NCBI GenBank assembly: GCA_947568835.1 | Contig: OX387608.1 | Coordinates: forward strand, 11,632,001 to 11,696,000 | Direction of reading: 5' to 3' | DNA from: Protonemura montana | Lineage: Eukaryota > Arthropoda > Insecta > Plecoptera > Nemouridae | Length of the DNA: 64,000 bases | Part shown: positions 57,024 to 64,000 of the stretch, in pieces | Position numbering within the stretch: position 1 is the first letter of the stretch | Layout of the letters: every line of letters begins with the position of its first letter | Notes under the pieces: model-generated | What the model was told of the DNA's origin: nothing | The model's input: only the letters and a program-made list of their open reading frames with translations | The model's database searches: none | Translations under genes and position numbers: made by a program

Positions 57024-57653
57024 AAAGAGTATAATTACGACCCGGGAATGCACATTAATAAATGGTCATTGATGAATGCTATGTGCAGTTGTGGCTTGCG
57101 ACAGGAAGGGTCTTGAGTTTGAATAGTCTTTCGAATGCATCCCAGGAATTTCTGGCAACATTTGCAGACAGGAATAGTGTCGTGATGTTGGTCGCGTCAT
57201 TCACGTTCCTATGTGGCGAGTTTTTCATCGCAGAAATTGGCGTGGAAGAAATTCTGGACACTTATCAAGTTAAAATAACGAGATTTTATGTTTTTATCAA
57301 AATGCCCGTGATAAACTGTAATTTTTCTAAAATACTCATTTTCTTTGCCAACTTCATAAAAGAAATATTACTGTCACGTTAATGAGATGTCTTCGTCTGT
57401 CATCGACTTGTTTCCAAGCCACGTCACAATTTAGCTAATTAACAAATCAGTTGATAAATGAATTGCGCCAATCCCATCAAGACAATATGGTTGCATGTCG
57501 TCTTCAAGTCCACTCAAACCCCCTTCAACTCTATCTTGAGCACACGGTCCCTCAGAGGTTTCCATGACGTAGAAAAATATCCATCGGAATTCTAAGTCTT
57601 CACATTTAAAGGTCGAATTCGTCATTTTCCTCCAGTTCTTTCTCGTTTAAAAA

Positions 57654-58076
57654 GAAGCGGTTTGGCGTATTGGATCAGCCAGTTCTCGTGAGATTACCGA
57701 AGCTAAGCAACACTGGGCTGGGTCAACTATTGGATGGGTGACCATCATCTACATTGCCTGTTCTGTTTGGGAGAGAGGTTGGACGGATGAAAGGTGTTAT
57801 AGCATCTTTACTAGCCTTGCTTATCAACCTCTTGACAGCAAGGATTTGTGGAGGAATCTTGTTGTTCCCGCTGTACCGTCCATCGGAAGGGACGTTAAGC
57901 CGGTGGTCCCTTTGTGCTCTTCGACAAGAGTAGGCTACGTCCCGGCACAGGGTTACCCCTCCTCCTCCTATTTAGGCTAGATTAGGTTCATAATCATTCA
58001 CGAATGACATTTAAACATTGCGACATGGCTCGTTATCAAAACAGTGCGTCGTTAAGCTCCACTAATCAACCAATCG
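57654..58076 (+). mobile_element. 5S-derived SINE, near full length
   Basis: AGCGGTTTGGCGTATTGG, TTCTCGTGAGATTACCGAAG, AGCTAAGCAACACTGGGCTG, TTGGATGGGTGACC, the CCATCGGAAGGGACG hairpin and a CACTAATCAACCAATC tail. All 5S internal promoter boxes are recognisable. Confidence 0.88.
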
Positions 58077-58597
58077 TTGACAGAGAAAATTACCTAAGAT
58101 TCACCATCTCTAGCGTTGCACTTTGCGCGTATAAGCCACTTCTAAAATTTTCTTCTTTTCCCTGCGTGCCTCCAACGGTGAAAGCTAGAAAATTAGAGTC
58201 TCAGGACCAAGGGGAGGCTGCGGTAGAGCATAGCTAGGGGGTTGCTATGACTTCTATCCTCTAAAACTCACTTTATTGGCCACATGAGAGAGGGTACAGG
58301 GTACAGGTGGAGAATAAGGGATGAAATACCATATGGGAAACCAGACGTTTACTCACCGGATTGCCAATGGCACGTAGTGCATCAGGAATTATAACCATGA
58401 AGCGGCTATGTATCTTTCTTTAACCTCAAAAGGTAGCTGAAAAGTAAATTTCGCTTATATATTTCATCTTTTAATCTACGTTGTAGATCGTATAATTTTA
58501 TTTGTTTTAAAGAATCCACGTTAAGGGTAGCATAATAATCGTCCAGCCAACGATCTGCTACTCTGATATATTCTTGGCACGATTTGTGTGCAATAAC

Positions 58598-58934
58598 TTA
58601 CAGTCGAGTCCGCGAGAGAAGATATCAGAACAAGGACTGCCCCACAGCATTGCAGCCAACTCATGAATGAAATTTCAGTTATCATTTTAGTGGCGTGACT
58701 TTGTTATTTTTATAACTGCAAAATAATTCCCAAAATTGATAACAGGTAGCAACATTCTTAAAATAGCTCGATAAAGCAAATGTCTTAACACGACGTACGC
58801 TTTAGAGCAAAAGAAAAATGGCGTAAATTAGTGAAATGTGCATGAAGTATTTTTAAACATGACAGTTGACCCGAATTTCACCACTGAACGACATGTGGCG
58901 CCTCTGGCGGTAAAGTATGTTCTCTCGCTGAACG
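58598..58934 (-). mobile_element. Family B element with a single 55-bp unit
   Basis: One unit (CTTACAGTCGAGTCCGCGAG, CAAGGACTGCC) is followed by a full body ending TATGTTCTCTCGCTGAACGG. It shows both apparent ends of the element. Confidence 0.8.
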
Positions 58935-59372
58935 GTATTAGCTCAGAAAATTTTCTTCATTTTCCATCGTGAACTGGATAGCATCGTGCTTGTACAGAGG
59001 GTATTTTTCTTAGTCCTTAGGGGGGAAAAGACAGTGAAAAGTGATAGCGTCAAGTTGAATTTATAGCTGCAATCATTAGATCCTTTTACCAGTAAATAGT
59101 GAAAATGTCCTCGGGATGCGCCGAGTGTATTCGTTTAGGTTTGAATTGGCTCTATTGGCAATTCGCATGATGCTGGGACTTAAACAAAGGTGTTGATTCT
59201 TCCACTGGGGTGGAGTAGGGTGCAGGGTAGATGTTCGATTTGTATGTTGTTTAGCTGTGCTATATTGGAGAGAAAGGGCGTCGACTTTTATGCTATAAAA
59301 TGGTGGCAGAAACAAGAATCGACGAGTGAGTAACGCTTGAAATTCAATAAGCCGATAACCGCACATATACAG

Positions 59373-59706
59373 CGTTCAGCAAGAGAACATACTTTTCCAG
59401 CAAAGACAGCACCTGTCGTTTTGGAGGTACTATCTTGGCCAAGTGTAGCTTAACAAAAAACACTACAAATCCGTTGATTTCCACCATTTTCTTGTGCCAA
59501 ATTTGTTTTTCGAGCGAATATATTTTATTCAGCAATTGCGGCAATCTTTGTAATTATTTTGCTGATGCAATAAGATAATGTAATGCCACCACTAAAATCA
59601 TTACTGGCATTTCATTTACGAGTTGGTAGAAATGCTGGGGGACAGTCCTTGCCCTCTTTGCTATTATGCTATTATTTATTCTATTCTGTACTCGCGGGCT
59701 GCACTT
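59373..59706 (+). mobile_element. Family B element, plus orientation
   Basis: CGTTCAGCAAGAGAACATAC to a decayed unit (GCTGGGGGACAGTCCTTG) and ACTCGCGGGCTGCAC. Lies 440 bp from the inverted copy at 58.6 kb. Confidence 0.75.
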
Positions 59707-59772
59707 AAAAATTTGGCTGGACTAATTTGTTCAATTTAAAATTTTTGAAGAGCATTTTTTTTTTTTTTTTTT

Positions 59773-59910
59773 ATGTGTTTTCCGGTTTTGCTCTGTTGGG
59801 ACGAGGTTTGTGGTCCTAGAAAGGGTTTCAAGTCTCGACGTTTCGACGAGGCACGGCTCGTCATCTTCAGGAGAAACCTCGTCCCAACAGAGCAAAACCG
59901 GAAAACACAT
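59773..59910. repeat. Perfect 37-bp inverted repeat with a Penelope-like loop
   Basis: Arms 59773-59809 and 59874-59910 are exact reverse complements. On the minus strand the loop reads CTGAAGATGACGAG, CCGTGC, CTCGTCGAAACGTCGAGAC. The GAAACGTCG string with an upstream CTGAAGATG is typical of Penelope-like retroelement ends, and resembles the CUGANGA-stem-GAAAC core of hammerhead ribozymes with one extra base. Confidence 0.6.
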
Positions 59911-60281
59911 TATAAAATCAAACCATGGCTCTGAAAACATCCACTCAACCAATTTCCATATCCATGGTTAAGAAAATAACGTCCTGTTAAAATGAAAATG
60001 GAAGTGTCTGACTTAGCGATAAATTTTTACTGTGCCAGTCATTTTTTGACTGGACATGGTAAAACTGGTCTAAACAGGGACAATATAGCATCTAATTGAG
60101 ACTCATTTGCTGGCAGAATTAAATAACAACGTCCGAGTTTCAACACTTGCGACCCATGACATGAGGTATAAAAATTCACTTGGAGATTTTTAGAAAATTA
60201 CAGCCCTAAACCACAGCTGTTATGCCCATGTGTATGCAAAACATAAGCGAAAAGGTCCAACACTTATACGTTGAGGTACAC

Positions 60282-60453
60282 CTGGGTATCGATCCTGTAC
60301 GTTAGAGATCACGAACGTTATCTCGTTAACTACCATGGAAATTACCATTGACCATTGAATTATCATAACCATCGTTAAATTATCATTGGCCATGGAAATT
60401 ACCTCGATAACGTTCGTTATCTCTGACTAAAAAGATACATGATCCCTACCCAG
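60282..60453. repeat. Imperfect inverted repeat, about 45-bp arms
   Basis: CTGGGTATCGATCCTGTAC...CGAACGTTATCTCG on the left pairs with CGATAACGTTCG...TACATGATCCCTACCCAG on the right. A fold-back or short MITE. Not found elsewhere in the window. Confidence 0.65.
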
Positions 60454-60779
60454 ATTCTGAGGGAAGCTATGAAACGACGGTTTTCTCCTCGAAGCTTGTA
60501 AAGTATTTAAATTTAAATTGCATGTCACTTACGGTTACGGTTTGAATGCCAACTTGAAGATTCTCAAGGAGATGTGAAACCATTTACACATATCTGATAA
60601 ATATATATATATTTTGTTCTTGTGAAAACAAGGAAAGAAGGGCATTGACACAAGAAATACATTCATATAGTCAACCATCCAAGGCGGTTTTGAACTTTTG
60701 AAATGGATATACTTTACTTTTTACTTTACTTAAAACTACTAACAAAGCGGGCTCATTTTGCACCGTGGGCGCATGGGGG

Positions 60780-61030
60780 GTTGATGAAAGAGAGTCAACG
60801 GGTTAGCTGTATAAACTTACCACGACGTTGTTAGGCACGGTCGTGCTGTGTGGGTGATAGGTAAGGGGTAAGGGTGCACTGTAAAGGGCGTCGACTTTAA
60901 CGCGGGTCAAGCGACGACGGCGCGCGTCACGATACGCGTGTTGTCACGTGATGCGTGAGAGAGGTCAAGGGTTACGCAAGAGTCTAGTGGAGTGAACCAC
61001 AGCACGGTGATACGCACGATTTGTGAGCAA
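60780..61030. promoter_or_regulatory. CpG-rich intronic patch with E-box and DR1-like site
   Basis: Dense CpG (for example GCGACGACGGCGCGCGTCAC), an E-box CACGTG at 60945-60950, and AGGTCA-A-GGGTTA at 60962-60974 resembling a DR1 nuclear-receptor element. It is not part of any repeat seen here. It may be an internal promoter or enhancer. Confidence 0.35.
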
Positions 61031-61434
61031 TTTTTTCGGTGGGGTGTTTTTGAGGTTAAGTGTAGCTTAGGGATTTGGTTTTACTGTAAGTGTGATGAAG
61101 TTGTAAGTTGAGCTTGTCAAGAAGTTAATAGCAGGTGTAAAATTGTAGTCAGTAGTTTGTTGAAACTGAAATGTGTGATGAACTATTATGACATAAAACC
61201 TTTGGGTGCTCTTATAAAAAAAATGTATGCATTCACTTTATTTTTTGGGCGCCCACACTATTCTTCATTACATCTTTGAAGCGAGGTTGTTATTATAAGA
61301 GCTCATCCCCCAAAGCAGTATTGCCTTATTAAGAAAAAGATCCTAAGCATGAAGCATTTCTAGGTTTAATTTATTTGTAAATTAAACAATAACAACACAA
61401 TTTTACCAGTTTCTCATTCTCATCAGGGTATAAT

Positions 61435-61800
61435 AGAGCTAACGTTTAATTGTCTTCGCGAAAAATAGCCGCCAAATGATGACTTTACGACAAAAATGGA
61501 GGATAACTAGGTTGAGTCTCCATCATTTTGAGTGCTAAGAAATTTTCTTTCGTTATTTCACGCAGATTACTTGCATTTGAAACTGGGTTACGCTCAAGTA
61601 ATCTTTATCGATGCCAACCTCAACTATTGATATACTTTCATCAATATTTTCACTAGTCTTTATTTTACTGTTGAGGTTAGTTTAAAAGAACGGCCGCAAG
61701 CGCGATCAGGTGACACCTACCGAAACCACGTGCTGCCAGCTCGTTTGCAGCTTAGCGTTAACGCTGGCCCTCCGACTTTACCTATAAACTCAAAGGTGGT
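61435..61800 (+). mobile_element. MITE-A copy, near full length
   Basis: GCTAACGTTTAATTGTCTTC and GCGAAAAATAGCCGCC at the left; TTAGCGTTAACGCTGGCCC and CTATAAACTCAAAGG at the right. Confidence 0.85.
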
Positions 61801-62269
61801 ACATTTCAGTGTTATTTTCGTCTTGAGTTGGTAAGCCTGTTTGTCAGAAATAAACATTATGCTGACAATCCAATATAACGAGCATTTGCATTGTCTCCGT
61901 TTTGTTGTTACATTTCGTAGATTTTCGCCAAAACGCAAAGTATCTGGAAAAAACCCCAATAATATTTTGCAACAGGAATAGCTTTCCCCATGCAAGGAGT
62001 AATTCCCAATCAGTTTTTAATCCCACCGCACTGTCACCATTGTAGCGCGCCACAAATATTCCCCGAAAACTGAACCGGATTTGGTAGAATGCGAACACAA
62101 AGTCCATCGAGATAAACGGCATTGACATTTTCGACTGCGTTTGATGTTGATTAAACTGTAACTTTAAATAGAAATCGAGTTGCGAAACTTTGGGGGAGCA
62201 ATCGTTTCCCCTCTCCCCGGAACCATTACACGGACTGTTATTTTCATTGTCTGTCTATACGGCTATGTA

Positions 62270-62480
62270 AATTAGCATGGTGACTCGCTCTCGACAATTT
62301 GTTATTGCAAGATACAAAGGAACTCTTGGAAAATCGAAAGAACACAGTTGCAGAGGTCGTGTGGTCGCTGACGGTGCGTGGGACATTGTGAAATGTGAAC
62401 AGCGCTTTGCATATTTCAGTCATTTACGTTTGATTGATAAACATTAATGAGGGATGCAATGATACAGTGCTATTGACCGC
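62270..62480. promoter_or_regulatory. Candidate regulatory stretch
   Basis: Outside repeat families, with ATGTAAATTAGCATGG, TTGATTGATAAACATTAATG (Hox/Exd- and forkhead-like motifs). Tentative. Confidence 0.22.
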
Positions 62481-62884
62481 GGTATTTGGTTCAGTTTATC
62501 AGATATTGCGGACGCTAGTGTCGTGTCAAAGTGCTGATAGTTATTTATTGGCATTGTTAATGGAAATTGGCATGTGGTTTTTTTTATTGATATCACTATA
62601 ATGATCAAAGAAAGGAACTATCTGAAAAAAGACAGAGGGGGCCTTCCAATGTGAAGCAATTTTCAGATTTAATTTTATTAACAATGTTTTTAAAAGCCAG
62701 AAGACAGGCTTTAACGTTTAGTGGAAGACAAAGATACCTGTGAAATGATATTGCAAGTAGCAAATGCTTGCAATGGGCAGGGTATTTTATTAAATGTGAT
62801 CTTAAAAATGAAATGTATAGATTTAAATGCTATTTTATTTGAAAAATGTATGTGGGTAGTAACGTACACTACCATAGCGAAAAT

Positions 62885-63255
62885 GTTGTACCGTCTTCGC
62901 GAAAAATGTCCACCAATTGACTACTTAACCGACAAAAATAGATAATAATACTAGATGGAGTCACCGTCGATTTCGAGTAGAAATAAATTGCATTTCGTTA
63001 TTGCTCTCAGATTATTCGCATTTGAGACCGGTTTACGCTCAATTAATCTTTATTAATGCTAAATCTCAACGATTGCTATATATGTATCGATATTTTGAGT
63101 CGTAATTATTTAAATTTAGAGGCTTGTTGAAAAGGACGGCCGCAAGCGCCATCGGTTGACAGTGACACCTACCGTTACCATGCGTTGCCGGCTCGTTTGC
63201 TCGGCAGAAAGCTAAACAAAAACACTGGCCGTCTGACTATGCCTATAAATGCAAT
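62885..63255 (+). mobile_element. MITE-A copy, near full length
   Basis: CCGTCTTCGCGAAAAATGTC to GCTCGTTTGCTCGGCAGAAA and CTATGCCTATAAATGCAATG. Contains a small local duplication (GACAGTGACACC). Confidence 0.85.
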
Positions 63256-64000
63256 GCTATTACTCGTGCATATAACTACCGCATCAAAATTGGTGCACCT
63301 TTAGAAAATATTCTCAAAACGATGAAAACACTTTTCGGTTTCGGGACGTCCAAACGATATATCTGTCTGTTTCTGTCTGTGTGTATGTGTGTGTACGAGC
63401 ATGGTGGTTTGGGTAACACATTTTGGCCCCAAACTCAAATATGGGTCAGCCCACTATTGATCGAGGCAAGAGTGAGAGAGACGGTCTTAAAATCTCGCCA
63501 AATAAAAAGGCATCTTTAGTTCTGTTTCCTTTCTTTTTCCACGCGGAAGCGTTTTAAATACATTTGCACCCATTTGCCGCTCTTATAAAAGTCCTTTAGG
63601 AAAATTGCATTCGGTTAGAATATATATATATATACATATCAATGTATCTAAGAGTGGAATTTTCTTCATTTTCGGGCGCACGTCACAGTCAATTTTGTTC
63701 AAAGAATCACAATGAACGTCTCAGTAAATTAGATTTCAAGTCCACTTAAAACGGGTGAGTTACCCGAGGAATTTCCACTAAACAAGAAAATAAAAATGGT
63801 CGCATCAATTTCCTTCGCATTTCAGAGGCCAGGCGGTCTTTAAAATGCGCAATGACAACGGACAACATAAAATCGATATTTATTTAAGCCATTTTCTCTC
63901 TTTATATGCCACCCTAGTCTCTCTCAGTCTCATCGAATAGTTTACCTCCTTTAGTGACAACACATTGCTTCTATTCTAGTCATCTCAGACCTAACGCACA

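Larger units (their letters stand above)
49468..64000 (+). other. Fbxl16: Fbxl16 intron 3, running off the window
   Basis: At least 14.5 kb with a GT donor. It holds two copies of a 370-bp dispersed repeat, five MITE-A copies, one SINE, two family B copies, a hAT-like MITE, tRNA-like fold-backs and several inverted repeats. Stretches 50490-52400, 52780-53260, 53550-54590, 55120-55750, 57030-57650, 58080-58590, 61030-61430, 61800-62270 and 63260-64000 show nothing assignable apart from short AT microsatellites (for example 63619-63634). Confidence 0.8.

Noticed and set aside
57062-57382. 106-codon open frame near a tight hairpin
   Set aside because: No homology recognised and no splice context; the hairpin alone does not make a gene.

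Overview
This window is nuclear DNA from an arthropod, most likely an insect. The genes have spliceosomal introns and animal orthologues. The 5S-derived part of the commonest SINE resembles insect 5S rRNA, and introns are long, AT-rich and full of transposon remains. I cannot name the species.

Three protein-coding genes are supported. (1) At the left edge, minus strand, is the first 57 codons of a mu-crystallin/ketimine reductase (CRYM-like) gene. (2) Divergent from it, with about 400 bp between the start codons, is a complete three-exon Dph1 gene for the first step of diphthamide synthesis (exons 569-1305, 1427-1592, 1709-2038; 410 aa). (3) From 4743 to beyond the right edge runs an Fbxl16 gene (F-box and leucine-rich-repeat protein). 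Three coding exons are visible (4743-5459, 19862-20153, 49272-49467), separated by introns of 14.4 and 29.1 kb. A third intron still runs at 64000, so the last 80-100 codons lie outside. Two splice donors are GC instead of GT.

The rest, over 90% of the window, is intron and intergenic DNA made largely of repeats. They include: a 5S rRNA-derived SINE family (about 12 copies, some nested); a TIR-bearing MITE-like family of about 450 bp (about 14 copies, here 'MITE-A'); a second family with a 55-bp internal repeat that has expanded separately at 31 kb and 42 kb ('family B', 9 copies); a 4.6-kb minisatellite of 33-bp units containing a nearly perfect 1.97-kb duplication; a perfectly uniform 12-bp array; fold-back elements carrying tRNA-like sequence; two LINE 3' ends; a hAT-like MITE with an 8-bp target duplication; and a hairpin resembling Penelope-like elements.

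Some intron stretches look single-copy and carry clustered transcription-factor-like motifs (POU octamer and homeodomain at 16.1-16.3 kb and 26.4 kb, nuclear-receptor half-sites at 40.8 kb, a CpG-rich patch with E-box and DR1 near 60.9 kb). These are candidate Fbxl16 enhancers, by inference only. I see no bacterial-type system, CRISPR array, functional tRNA/rRNA gene or virus-derived element. The most unusual content is the repeat biology.
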